Below the pieces are notes generated by a model. That model made no database searches. It was not told the DNA's origin and saw only the letters and a list, made by a program, of their open reading frames with translations. A stretch of 64,000 nt of DNA from CAYSRC01 sp964446385 (lineage in GTDB: Bacteria; Bacillota; Clostridia; Oscillospirales; Ruminococcaceae). Below are positions 52,238-60,531 of this stretch, piece by piece. Location of the stretch: positions 124,001 through 188,000 of the forward strand of contig CAYUOH010000001.1 in the NCBI GenBank assembly GCA_964446385.1. The letters are read 5' to 3'. Positions within the stretch are counted from its first letter, which is position 1; each line of letters starts with the position of its first letter. A program made the translations under genes and the position numbers.

Positions 52238-53791
52238 TTATTTCGCGTAGTCTACGGCACGGCTTTCGCGTACGACGTTGACTTTAATCTGGCCGGGATA
52301 GTTGAGCTCCTCCTCGATGCGGGCAACGATGTCGTGAGCCACAACGGTCAGCTGATCGTCGCTAATCTTTTCGGGTACGACCATTATGCGAATTTCACGG
52401 CCTGCCTGAAGGGCGTAGCTTGTTTCGACACCATCATAGCTACTTGCGATTTCCTCAAGCTTTTCAAGGCGCTTGATATAGTTTTCAAGATTTTCACTGC
52501 GTGCACCGGGACGGGCTGCTGAAATTGCGTCGGACGCCATAACTATGAAGCTGATGACCGAATCGGGCTCCACATCGCCGTGGTGGGATTCGATGGCGTT
52601 GATAACAGTGTTGATTTCCTTGTAGCGACGGGCAACCTCTGCACCGAGCGCTACATGTGTACCATCTACCTCATGGTCAAGAGCTTTGCCGATATCATGC
52701 AGTAGACCTGCACGTCGGGCAAGAACGGGATCGGCACCCAGCTCGTTGGCAAGCATGCCGGAGAGCATGGAGACCTCGATACTGTGATTCAGAACGTTCT
52801 GACCGTAGCTTGTGCGGTAATGGAGCTTTCCGAGAAGCTTTACTAGTTCAGGGTGAATGCCGTGGAGACCCATCTGAAGCACTGCTGCTTCGCCGGCCTT
52901 TTTTATAGCCTGGTCGACCTCGCGACGGGCCTTGTCTACCGTTTCCTCTATGCGGGCAGGATGTATGCGCCCGTCGTAGATTAGCTTTTCAAGGGTGACC
53001 CTTGCCACTTCGCGGCGAACGGGATCGAAGCAGGATACCGTGATGGCCTCGGGAGTGTCGTCGATAATAAGGTCTACGCCTGTGGCTTGCTCTATAGCGC
53101 GGATATTGCGGCCCTCACGGCCGATAATGCGTCCCTTCATCTCGTCGTTGGGAAGGGCAACGACGGATACCGTCGCCTCTGAGGAATGGTCGGCTGCGCA
53201 TCTTGCTACCGCCATGCTCAGGATGTTGCGGGCCATCTCGTCCGACTCATCCTTGAGCTGCTGCTCGTATTGGTTGATACGCATCGCCTTCTCGTGTGTA
53301 AGGTTGTGGTCGACCTGTTTCAGCAAAATTTCCTTGGCCTGCTCTTGAGTATAGCCGGAAACCTTTTCAAGCATATCGAACTGGCGGGCCTTAAGCTGTT
53401 CAGCCTCGGCATGTTTGTCGTCAAGTTCCTTAGAGCGCTTCTGGAACTTCTGCTCCTCTGCGTCAAACTGGCTTATGCGTTTTTCGAGGTTCTCTTCCTT
53501 CTGATTGAGACGGTGCTCGGAACGCTGGATTTCGTTGCGGCGCTCACGAAGTTCCTTCTCGGATTCGGTTCTCATTTTGTAGAGCTCATCTTTGGCTTCA
53601 AGGACAACCTCTTTGCGTTTCTGTTCGGCGGATTTAATAGCGTCATTGACTATTCGTGTGGCTTCATCTTCTGCGGAGCCTATACGGGCCTCAGCAACCT
53701 TGCGGCGATAAATTACACCGACGTAGAAACCGATAAAACCTACGACAATTACAGCTAAAACCGTCAAAACAATTTGTAATACCGTTGGCAT
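52238..53791 (-). CDS. rny: Ribonuclease Y
   Basis: RNase Y is the membrane-tied endonuclease that starts bulk mRNA decay in Firmicutes and works with PNPase, whose gene is also in this window. The 517 residues contain an N-terminal membrane helix (4-26), a long coiled coil (about 30-205), a KH domain (GRIIGREGRNIRAIE near 222-236) and an HD domain with LLHDIGKALDHE near 365. The frame opens at 53857, but the ATG at 53791 starts the membrane helix, with AAAGGA 11 bases upstream. Confidence 0.97.
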   Translation of the reverse strand: MPTVLQIVLTVLAVIVVGFIGFYVGVIYRRKVAEARIGSAEDEATRIVNDAIKSAEQKRKEVVLEAKDELYKMRTESEKELRERRNEIQRSEHRLNQKEENLEKRISQFDAEEQKFQKRSKELDDKHAEAEQLKARQFDMLEKVSGYTQEQAKEILLKQVDHNLTHEKAMRINQYEQQLKDESDEMARNILSMAVARCAADHSSEATVSVVALPNDEMKGRIIGREGRNIRAIEQATGVDLIIDDTPEAITVSCFDPVRREVARVTLEKLIYDGRIHPARIEETVDKARREVDQAIKKAGEAAVLQMGLHGIHPELVKLLGKLHYRTSYGQNVLNHSIEVSMLSGMLANELGADPVLARRAGLLHDIGKALDHEVDGTHVALGAEVARRYKEINTVINAIESHHGDVEPDSVISFIVMASDAISAARPGARSENLENYIKRLEKLEEIASSYDGVETSYALQAGREIRIMVVPEKISDDQLTVVAHDIVARIEEELNYPGQIKVNVVRESRAVDYAK

Positions 53792-53942
53792 TGTTTTGCG
53801 GGTCCTTTCGTTATTATATAATTCGATATAAATAAGATGCGGCGCATAAGAATACAACGCGCCAACACTAAAAAAATACCTCTTGTTATTTTAACCTATT
53901 AAATTACAAACTGTCAATATGAATATAAGTTGCACGGCTCTC

Positions 53943-53971
53943 TTGACAGCTTGTGTATAAGATGATAAATT
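53943..53971 (+). promoter_or_regulatory. Promoter for thrS (TTGACA-17-TAAATT)
   Basis: TTGACA at 53943-53948 and TAAATT at 53966-53971, spacing 17, just before the T-box leader and divergent from rny. Confidence 0.65.
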
Positions 53972-53984
53972 AAATTTGTAAAAG

Positions 53985-54216
53985 CGTTATTCCGGCCAGA
54001 CATGGTGTTTCCACCTACAGAGAGTTCTCCCATTCGCTGCAACGGGGAACAGGTAAGGGGCACGGGTATGTACCACCGGACAGCGTGCCCCAATCGGCAA
54101 CGGCAGGGTCCGTTATCACCCGTACAAGCGGCGGCATATCTGTGTCGCAATCAGGGTGGAACCGTGGAGCGTTTGCTTCATCCCGTTTACGTTTCGGGAT
54201 GGGGCTTTATTTTTTT
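53985..54216 (+). promoter_or_regulatory. Threonyl T-box riboswitch
   Basis: The leader carries the T-box mark AGGGTGGAACCGTG (54153-54166), one base off the consensus. It also has the Stem I AGAGAG block (54020-54025) with the distal stem GTTCTCCC/GGGGAAC. A likely specifier ACC (Thr) lies at 54072-54074, followed by A and the CCGG helix. The GTGGA bulge pairs with the 3' end of uncharged tRNA-Thr. The terminator at 54175-54205 would form when tRNA-Thr is charged. Uncharged tRNA-Thr would favour the antiterminator and thrS expression. Confidence 0.9.
54175..54216 (+). terminator. Regulated terminator of the thrS T-box
   Basis: Eleven-pair stem GCTTCATCCCG / CGGGATGGGGC with two T-G pairs and loop TTTACGTTT, then TTTATTTTTTT. 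The upstream T-box sequence can form the competing antiterminator. Confidence 0.85.
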
Positions 54217-54250
54217 ACATGGTATTTTATATTGTTTTTCGGAGGAAAAA

Positions 54251-56155
54251 ATGGAAAACATCACAATCACATTAAAGGGCGAGCCCAGGGAATTCGCTTC
54301 CGGCGTTTCCGGCGCCGAGGTCGCCAAAGCCATCGGTATGGGCCTTTACAAGGCCGCATGCGCCGTGAGAATCAACGGCGAGGTATATGATCTACGCACC
54401 CCGGTCACGGAGGACTGCGACATGGAAATCCTCACTTTCGACAACAACGAAGGCAAGCGCGCCTTCTGGCACACTGCAAGCCACGTAATGGCCCAGGCTA
54501 TCCAGCATCTTTATCCCGATGCAGTCTTCACTATCGGACCCAGCATCGAAAACGGATTCTATTACGATATCGACAGCGAGACGACTTTTACCCCGGAAAT
54601 TCTTGAAAAGATCGAGGGGGAGATGAAAAATATCGTCAAGCAGGATATTTCCCTCAACCGATATGCTCTCTCCCGGCAGGACGCGCTTAAGAAGATGGGT
54701 TCAAATCCATATAAGGTAGAACTTATCAGAGAGCTTCCCGAGGGGGAAGAAATAAGCTTTTACGAGCAGGGTGACTTTACCGACCTTTGCGCCGGACCAC
54801 ATATCATGTCCACCGGCGTTCTGGGTGCGGTCAAGCTTCTAAACGTTACCGGCGCATACTGGCGCGGTGACAGTAATAACAAGATGCTTCAGCGTATCTA
54901 CGGTATCGCCTTCACTAAAAAATCCATGCTGGACGAGTACCTCAATATGCTTGAAGAGGCTAAAAAACGCGATCACCGCAAGCTTGGCCGCGAACTTGAC
55001 CTATTCGCGTTCCGCGACGAGGCACCCGGATTCCCGTTCTATCTCCCCAAGGGGATGGTTCTGCGCAATACACTTGTTGAATACTGGCGTTCGGTTCACA
55101 AGAAGTGGAATTATCTTGAGATTTCCACACCCCAGATTATGCGTCGAACACTGTGGGAAACATCCGGTCACTGGGATCACTACAAGGACGACATGTATAC
55201 CACGGTTATTGACGACGAGGATTTCGCCATCAAACCCATGAACTGCCCCGGCAGTATTCTGGTATACGACCTTAGCCCCCACAGCTACCGCGAGCTTCCT
55301 CTGCGCTACGGTGAGCTTGGCCTTGTACATCGTCACGAGCTTTCAGGCGCGCTTCACGGTATGTTCCGCGTACGCTGCTTTACTCAGGACGACTCGCATA
55401 TCCTGCTTGCCCCAGAGCAGATCAAGGACGAGGTTGTGCGCATTGCGCAGCTTATCGACGAGGTTTATTCACTGTTTGGTCTTGGATACAAAATCGAGCT
55501 TTCCACAATGCCCGACGACCATATCGGTACTGTTGAGGACTGGGATATCGCTACGGCTGCCCTGGCCGATGCAATCTCATCGATAGGCAAGACATATGAG
55601 ATTAACCCCGGCGATGGCGCCTTTTACGGACCTAAGCTTGATTTCCACGTAAAGGACTGCCTAGGCCGTACATGGCAGTGCGGTACAATCCAACTTGACT
55701 ACCAGCTACCCGGCCGTTTCAACCTCGAGTATGTAGGCGAGGACAACGAGAAACACAGCCCAGTTATGATTCACCGTGTTGTTTTCGGAAGTATCGAACG
55801 CTTTATCGGAATCATCACAGAGCATTTCGCGGGTGCTTTCCCCACATGGCTTGCGCCCGTTCAGGTAAAAGTAATCCCCATCTCCGAGAAGCATAGCGAA
55901 TACGCCCAGAGCGTCGGCAAAAAGCTTGAAGCAGCCGACGTACGCTGTGAAATCGACGTACGCAGCGAAAAAATGGGCTACAAGATACGCGAAGCCCAGC
56001 TTCAGAAGATACCCTATATGCTGGTTGTCGGCGACAAGGAAAAGGAAGAGGGCACAGTATCCGTACGTTCCCGCAATGACGGTGACAAGGGCTGCTGCGT
56101 CATTGAAGAGTTTCTTGCCGATATCAAAGAAGAAATCGACACGATGGCTTTGTAA
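54251..56155 (+). CDS. thrS: Threonyl-tRNA synthetase
   Basis: Charges tRNA-Thr. The 634 residues hold an N-terminal TGS domain (about 1-62), the editing domain with HTASHVMAQAI (about 76-86), the class II core (motif 2 region GLVHRHELSGALHGMFRVRCFTQDD, motif 3 near 505-520) with zinc ligands in MNCPGS, and a C-terminal anticodon domain from about 535. The frame is open from 54002, but that part is the T-box leader, and GGAGG 5 bases before the ATG at 54251 fixes the start. Control is by the leader. Confidence 0.98.
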   Translation: MENITITLKGEPREFASGVSGAEVAKAIGMGLYKAACAVRINGEVYDLRTPVTEDCDMEILTFDNNEGKRAFWHTASHVMAQAIQHLYPDAVFTIGPSIENGFYYDIDSETTFTPEILEKIEGEMKNIVKQDISLNRYALSRQDALKKMGSNPYKVELIRELPEGEEISFYEQGDFTDLCAGPHIMSTGVLGAVKLLNVTGAYWRGDSNNKMLQRIYGIAFTKKSMLDEYLNMLEEAKKRDHRKLGRELDLFAFRDEAPGFPFYLPKGMVLRNTLVEYWRSVHKKWNYLEISTPQIMRRTLWETSGHWDHYKDDMYTTVIDDEDFAIKPMNCPGSILVYDLSPHSYRELPLRYGELGLVHRHELSGALHGMFRVRCFTQDDSHILLAPEQIKDEVVRIAQLIDEVYSLFGLGYKIELSTMPDDHIGTVEDWDIATAALADAISSIGKTYEINPGDGAFYGPKLDFHVKDCLGRTWQCGTIQLDYQLPGRFNLEYVGEDNEKHSPVMIHRVVFGSIERFIGIITEHFAGAFPTWLAPVQVKVIPISEKHSEYAQSVGKKLEAADVRCEIDVRSEKMGYKIREAQLQKIPYMLVVGDKEKEEGTVSVRSRNDGDKGCCVIEEFLADIKEEIDTMAL

Positions 56156-56165
56156 ATATAAAATC

Positions 56166-56196
56166 AACAGCCCGTTCGCAACGCGCACGGGCTGTT
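56166..56196 (+). terminator. Stem after thrS, weak terminator
   Basis: Ten-base arms AACAGCCCGT / ACGGGCTGTT around an 11-base loop that can pair further. The T-run is poor, so readthrough into tRNA-Lys is possible. Confidence 0.5.
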
Positions 56197-56203
56197 ATAG
56201 CTG

Positions 56204-56232
56204 TTGACATTTCAGATAAACTTTGTTAAACT
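56204..56232 (+). promoter_or_regulatory. Promoter for tRNA-Lys (TTGACA-17-TAAACT)
   Basis: Consensus TTGACA at 56204-56209 and TAAACT at 56227-56232, spacing 17. The tRNA begins 25 bases later. Confidence 0.68.
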
Positions 56233-56256
56233 ATTGTGGCTATAAAAAGGATATAT

Positions 56257-56332
56257 GATCCATTAGCTCAGTCGGCAGAGCACCTGCCTTTTAAGCAGGG
56301 TGTCCGGGGTTCGAATCTCCGATGGATCACCA
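56257..56332 (+). tRNA. tRNA-Lys (anticodon UUU)
   Basis: The acceptor arms GATCCAT (56257-56263) and ATGGATC (56322-56328) pair, with discriminator A and encoded CCA. The anticodon arm CCTGCCTTTTAAGCAGG gives TTT. The D arm AGCTCAGTCGGCAGAGC and T arm CGGGGTTCGAATCTCCG are regular. Confidence 0.97.
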
Positions 56333-56333
56333 G

Positions 56334-56365
56334 GAAAAAACCACTTCATAGGAAGTGGTTTTTTC
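56334..56365 (+). terminator. Terminator after tRNA-Lys
   Basis: Perfect 14-base arms GAAAAAACCACTTC / GAAGTGGTTTTTTC. The remaining bases to 56499 show no other feature. Confidence 0.9.
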
Positions 56366-56499
56366 AATTAAGACGCGCTGCACTTCATTTGTTACGAAGC
56401 AGTGACTTCATCTTGTTTCATTAGTTGTATAGGTATGTTTTGTCAGTTACAATAGATGAAAAGATAATTCCGCTTGAATGAAAAAAAGGAGAATCCTTA

Positions 56500-57297
56500 A
56501 TGCCAAATCCTTACGAAGCTCTTTACGCACCCGTGCCCGACGTTGACCTGTACCTTAAACGAATAGGATGTGAAAGGGAACCGCTTTCACGCGGATATCT
56601 CGACCGCCTTGTATTGAGCCATCTTACCCATGTTCCGTTCGAAAATCTCGACGTATGCGAAAAGGGAATGATACCCTCACTCAACACCGCGGACCTGTTC
56701 AACAAAATTGTCGTGCGCAACAGAGGCGGCTACTGCTTTGAGCAGAACGGTCTGTTTCAAAAATTTCTTTCCGGTCTGGGTTTTGACGCCTTCTGCGTTG
56801 CGGTTCGCATAATGGGGCGTTCCGACGGCTGGCTTCCTCCGGTAAGACACAGAGGAATTGTGGTCACTCTGGGAAACGAGCGTTTTTACTGCGATGTAGG
56901 CTACGGCGGCGCCTGTCCCGTGACAGCAGTAAAGATTGACGAGGCTTCCGGATGGCAGCAGAGCGGAAGCCGCCGGTACAAGGGATACGTTGACGGAAAA
57001 GAAATTCATATAGATATGCTTGATGGCGGCATTGAAAGTCACCTGTTTTTCTTCAGGGACGAACCCACCGACGAGATTGATTTTACTGCGCCCAACTGCG
57101 CAGTATCGGCAGACGCCGAGAGCCATTTTCGTACCGCACGAATGATAAGCGTGCTGAAGGACAACGGAAGCGGCTACAAATCTCTTAACAATACCGTCTT
57201 CAAGGATAAGACAGGGGACGTTATCGAGGAGAAGGAAATAACATCCGATGAGGAGTTTTTCTGCATAGCAAAGGAACAATTCGGAATAATTCTGTAA
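56500..57297 (+). CDS. nat: Arylamine N-acetyltransferase
   Basis: A 265-residue NAT enzyme that moves acetyl from acetyl-CoA to aromatic amines, with a catalytic triad C79 (RGGYCFE), H117 (RHRGI) and D132 (CDVGYGG). HVPFENLDV (44-52) is the family N-terminal mark. Its role in anaerobes is unclear: some homologues in biosynthetic clusters make amide bonds, but here it stands alone. AAAGGAG precedes the ATG. A terminator follows after 88 bases. Confidence 0.93.
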   Translation: MPNPYEALYAPVPDVDLYLKRIGCEREPLSRGYLDRLVLSHLTHVPFENLDVCEKGMIPSLNTADLFNKIVVRNRGGYCFEQNGLFQKFLSGLGFDAFCVAVRIMGRSDGWLPPVRHRGIVVTLGNERFYCDVGYGGACPVTAVKIDEASGWQQSGSRRYKGYVDGKEIHIDMLDGGIESHLFFFRDEPTDEIDFTAPNCAVSADAESHFRTARMISVLKDNGSGYKSLNNTVFKDKTGDVIEEKEITSDEEFFCIAKEQFGIIL

Positions 57298-57385
57298 AAT
57301 ATTACTGTCTGTATACGTTATATCGCTGCGCATACAAGATAGCCTGAATTAGGTACAACCACTGACGTTGGTTTACAATTAAAAG

Positions 57386-57410
57386 AAGGCCACCCGATAT
57401 GGGTGGCCTT
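57386..57410. terminator. Bidirectional terminator between nat and the FAD oxidoreductase
   Basis: Ten-base arms AAGGCCACCC / GGGTGGCCTT with loop GATAT, flanked by TTTTC on plus and by TTCTTTT on minus. Confidence 0.8.
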
Positions 57411-57422
57411 TTCTGTTTATTC

Positions 57423-58805
57423 TTATTTATTCAGGAATCTATCGGAGATGCAGCGGGCTACATATACGCCGCTTGCGGAGGCATGGGAGAGGCTGTGTGT
57501 TACGCCGCTTCCGTCACCTATGACGAATAGGCCGGGGTAACAGGTTTCGAGATTCTCGTCTACATCAACTTCCATGTTGTAGAATTTGACCTCGACTCCG
57601 TAAAGGAGCGTATCGTCGTTGGCGGTGCCGGGGGCAATCTTGTCAAGGGCGTAGATCATTTCTATGATGCCGTCCAGGATGCGCTTGGGCATCACAAGGC
57701 TCAAGTCGCCGGGGGTGGCGTTCAGGGTCGGTGTGACGTAGCTTTCTGCTATCCTTTGGGGGGTGCTACGGCGTCCGCGGGCCAAATCACCGAAGCGTTG
57801 AACCAATACACCGCCGCCAAGCATGTTGGAAAGGCGGGCGATGCTTTCTCCGTAGTCGTTGCTGTCCTTGAAGGGTTCGCTGAAATGCTTGCCGACCAGA
57901 AGCGCAAAATTGGTGTTGTCAGTCCACTGAGCCGGGTCTTCGAAGCTGTGACCGTTAACCGTAACGATACCGTTTGTATTTTCGGATACGACTGTGCCGT
58001 GTGGATTCATACAGAATGTGCGCACACTATCCTCGAATTGTTCGGTACGGTACTGTATCTTGCTTTCGTAAACCTCGCTTGTGATATGTTCGAATACGGC
58101 GGCCGGAAGCTCTAGGCGAACGCCGATATCAACGCGGTTGGATTTGGTGGGGATGGAAAGATCTTTGCAGGCGTTTTCCATCCACTTGCTCCCGCTGCGG
58201 CCGACGGAAATAACACAGTAGGTACAGTGGTACTCGACACCCTTTGCGGTTACGACAAAGCCGTCATCTGTTTTTGCAACCGATTCTACGGGGCAGTTAA
58301 AGAAGAAATCAACCTTGTCTTTAAGAAGATTGAAAAGATTACCGAGAACAACATAGTTCTTGTCGGTGCCGAGATGACGGACCTGGGCATCCAGAAGATG
58401 AAGGTCGTTTTCAAGGCATTTGGTCTTCAGTCCGGTGTTGGCCGTAGAAAAGATGCGTGCACCCTCTCCGCCATAGGCCATGTTGATGCCGTCTACATAA
58501 AGCATAAGGTCGGTGGCCTCGCGTTTACCCACATGCTCATGCAGGGAACCGCCGAAATTGTTCGTAATATTATATTTTCCGTCGGAAAAGGCTCCTGCGC
58601 CACCGAAACCGCTCATGATAGAGCAGATAGGGCATTTGATGCAGGAGGTTATCTTTTTGCCATCGATAGGACATTTGCGCTTTTCAAGGGGATTACCAAG
58701 CTCAAACACGGCTATCTTCAGCTCGGAATTCAACTTGACGGCCTCATATGCTGCGAAAATACCGCCGGGTCCGGCGCCTACTATTATCAGATCGTAAGTG
58801 GTCAT
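57423..58805 (-). CDS. FAD-dependent oxidoreductase (YhiN/HI0933-like or geranylgeranyl-reductase-like)
   Basis: A 460-residue flavoprotein with the dinucleotide fold GAGPGGIFAAYEA (9-21) and a late FAD-binding block PGLFVIGDGSGVT near 425-437. A cysteine-rich loop (RKCPIDGKK...CIKCPICSIMSG, about 43-65) and the block FGGAGAFSDGKYN are typical of a family of uncharacterised FAD-dependent dehydrogenases common in Clostridia. The substrate is unknown. GGAGG lies 9 bases before the ATG. It is a single-gene unit, divergent from the polymerase gene. Confidence 0.8.
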   Translation of the reverse strand: MTTYDLIIVGAGPGGIFAAYEAVKLNSELKIAVFELGNPLEKRKCPIDGKKITSCIKCPICSIMSGFGGAGAFSDGKYNITNNFGGSLHEHVGKREATDLMLYVDGINMAYGGEGARIFSTANTGLKTKCLENDLHLLDAQVRHLGTDKNYVVLGNLFNLLKDKVDFFFNCPVESVAKTDDGFVVTAKGVEYHCTYCVISVGRSGSKWMENACKDLSIPTKSNRVDIGVRLELPAAVFEHITSEVYESKIQYRTEQFEDSVRTFCMNPHGTVVSENTNGIVTVNGHSFEDPAQWTDNTNFALLVGKHFSEPFKDSNDYGESIARLSNMLGGGVLVQRFGDLARGRRSTPQRIAESYVTPTLNATPGDLSLVMPKRILDGIIEMIYALDKIAPGTANDDTLLYGVEVKFYNMEVDVDENLETCYPGLFVIGDGSGVTHSLSHASASGVYVARCISDRFLNK

Positions 58806-58914
58806 TTTATGTTTCCTCCAGTGGCAATATTACATTAAAAAGGGCGGATAGTCAAATCGACGATATCGGCGTAAAGAGGTATAATATAAACAGTAATAAC
58901 GGGGAGGGGCGGAC

Positions 58915-60186
58915 ATGGAAAAGGCGTATGTATGCATAGACCTTAAATCGTTTTATGCTTCGGTCGAGTGCGTCGACCGTGGTCTCGACCCAATGACTAC
59001 TAATCTTGTGGTAGCGGACCCTACTCGCACCGAAAAGACAATCTGCCTTGCCGTGACGCCTGCTATGAAAAAGCTGGGGGTAAAGAACCGCTGCCGTGTA
59101 TACGAAATACCGAAGAATATCAAATACATAATGGCTCCGCCCCGTATGCAGAGGTATATAGACTGCGCCGCGGATATCTATGACATTTATCTTGACTATT
59201 TTTCCCCGGATGATATGCACGTTTATTCTATCGACGAGGTCTTTATTGATATAACACCGTATTATAAAAATTACGTTGACACTCCGGAAAAAATGGCCTT
59301 GAAGCTGATGAAAGAGATAGCAGATAGGATAGGCATACGGTCCGCAGCGGGAGTGGGAACAAACCTATATCTTGCGAAGGTTGCCCTTGATATCTCGGCA
59401 AAGCACTCTGAGGACTTTATCGGAGTACTGGACGAAGAAAGTTTCCGTGAGACGTTGTGGGACCACCGTCCTCTAACCGATTTCTGGAGGATAGGACGCC
59501 ATACGGCGGCTCATCTTGAACGCTACGGCCTTTATACCATACGAGATATTGCGCATGCCGACCAGGATCTTCTTTACAGGGAATTTGGAATCGACGCCGA
59601 GCTGATGATAGATCACGCGTGGGGAAGGGAACCTACCTCCATTGCCGATATCCACAACTATGTCCCTCGCAGCACATCCCTTTCATGCGGTCAGTTTCTG
59701 GCACGAGACTATTCTACAGAGGAGGGCGAGACGATCGTCCGCGAGATGACTGATCTTATGTGTTTCGATCTTGTGGATAAAGGCCTTATAACTCGCTCAA
59801 TGACGCTAAATATTACGTATTCCGCCAGTTATGAGATACCCTATTCCTCAGGTACTGTAACTTTCAAAAGCGCCGTCAGCGACGACAGTATTATTACGTC
59901 TGGAATTATATCTCTGTACAGGCGCATAACCATACCAGGTGGGCCGATACGCCGAGTCATCATCAGCGCAAACGACACTGAAAAGGACGAGGGAATACGT
60001 CAGATGTCACTGTTCGGGGACGACGACAGCTACGGAAGTGCCGTAAATCAGGCGCTTCAGCGGGCCATCCTTGATCTGAAAAAAAGATTCGGGAAAGAAG
60101 CTGTTCTGAAAGGCGTGGACTTCACCGATGCGGCCACCACGCGCGAACGTCTGCATCAGATTGGAGGTCATAAGAGCGGTGGGTAA
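58915..60186 (+). CDS. umuC: Y-family DNA polymerase (UmuC/DinB-like)
   Basis: A translesion polymerase of 423 residues. The catalytic acidic residues lie in CIDLKSFYASVE (7-18) and YSIDEVFID (103-111, the SIDE box), followed by a helix-hairpin-helix block and a little-finger domain from about 240. RQMSLFGD near residue 362 matches the QxSLF beta-clamp binding peptide. GGGGAGGGG lies 5 bases before the ATG. The stop overlaps the yolD-like GTG by 8 bases. Confidence 0.93.
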   Translation: MEKAYVCIDLKSFYASVECVDRGLDPMTTNLVVADPTRTEKTICLAVTPAMKKLGVKNRCRVYEIPKNIKYIMAPPRMQRYIDCAADIYDIYLDYFSPDDMHVYSIDEVFIDITPYYKNYVDTPEKMALKLMKEIADRIGIRSAAGVGTNLYLAKVALDISAKHSEDFIGVLDEESFRETLWDHRPLTDFWRIGRHTAAHLERYGLYTIRDIAHADQDLLYREFGIDAELMIDHAWGREPTSIADIHNYVPRSTSLSCGQFLARDYSTEEGETIVREMTDLMCFDLVDKGLITRSMTLNITYSASYEIPYSSGTVTFKSAVSDDSIITSGIISLYRRITIPGGPIRRVIISANDTEKDEGIRQMSLFGDDDSYGSAVNQALQRAILDLKKRFGKEAVLKGVDFTDAATTRERLHQIGGHKSGG

Positions 60187-60415
60187 ACAGCATGCAAAAA
60201 TGTCAAAGTCACAGCGTGCCAAGCAGTTTGCACCCTTTTCCGCCCTTTCCGGACTTTCTAAGGCATTGGAGGAAAGGGAAAGGTTCCGAAACTCCGAAAG
60301 AAAGGATGAACTGAGCCGTATAAGCGAGGGACTTGACGACGTTGAGTTCGCAAATTTCAGCGTCGAGGACACCGAATTTGCGGATGAATACTTCTACGAA
60401 CCTGAAGAGAAGTGA
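60179..60415 (+). CDS. YolD-like protein
   Basis: A 78-residue protein whose RAKQFAPFSALSGLSKAL block (about 12-29) is the mark of the YolD-like family, found next to Y-family polymerases in Firmicutes and thought to act in translesion repair. The start is a GTG at 60179, inside the end of umuC, with GGAGGT 10 bases upstream. The later ATG at 60200 has no ribosome site. The acidic C-terminal tail is rich in E and D. It is probably a partner of the polymerase. Confidence 0.82.
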   Translation: MGKQHAKMSKSQRAKQFAPFSALSGLSKALEERERFRNSERKDELSRISEGLDDVEFANFSVEDTEFADEYFYEPEEK

Positions 60416-60454
60416 AAAAACGGTTAAAGGCATGCCCACGGCATTTATATATTA

Positions 60455-60482
60455 TTGTAATGCCTTTAAATTTATATATAAT
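60455..60482 (+). promoter_or_regulatory. Promoter for the DUF975-like gene (TTGTAA-16-TATAAT)
   Basis: TTGTAA at 60455-60460 and TATAAT at 60477-60482, spacing 16, 49 bases before the ATG. It overlaps an inverted repeat (AAAGGCAT at 60426-60433 and ATGCCTTT at 60460-60467). Confidence 0.55.
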
Positions 60483-60531
60483 AGAATTAAGAAATTTAAC
60501 ATCCATAATAAATATAAAGGGGATTTCAATA

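Noticed and set aside
53186..53758. Plus-strand frame of 190 codons opposite rny
   Set aside because: Hydrophobic shadow of the coiled-coil region of RNase Y.
54002..54250. Open frame extending thrS upstream
   Set aside because: It is the T-box leader RNA. The true start has GGAGG 5 bases upstream.
58227..58838. Plus-strand frame of 203 codons opposite the FAD oxidoreductase
   Set aside because: Overlaps a gene with clear FAD motifs and lacks a ribosome site.
60426..60467. Inverted repeat AAAGGCAT/ATGCCTTT as terminator of umuC-yolD
   Set aside because: The loop is about 26 bases and there is no T-run. It overlaps a promoter, so it was not called as a terminator.
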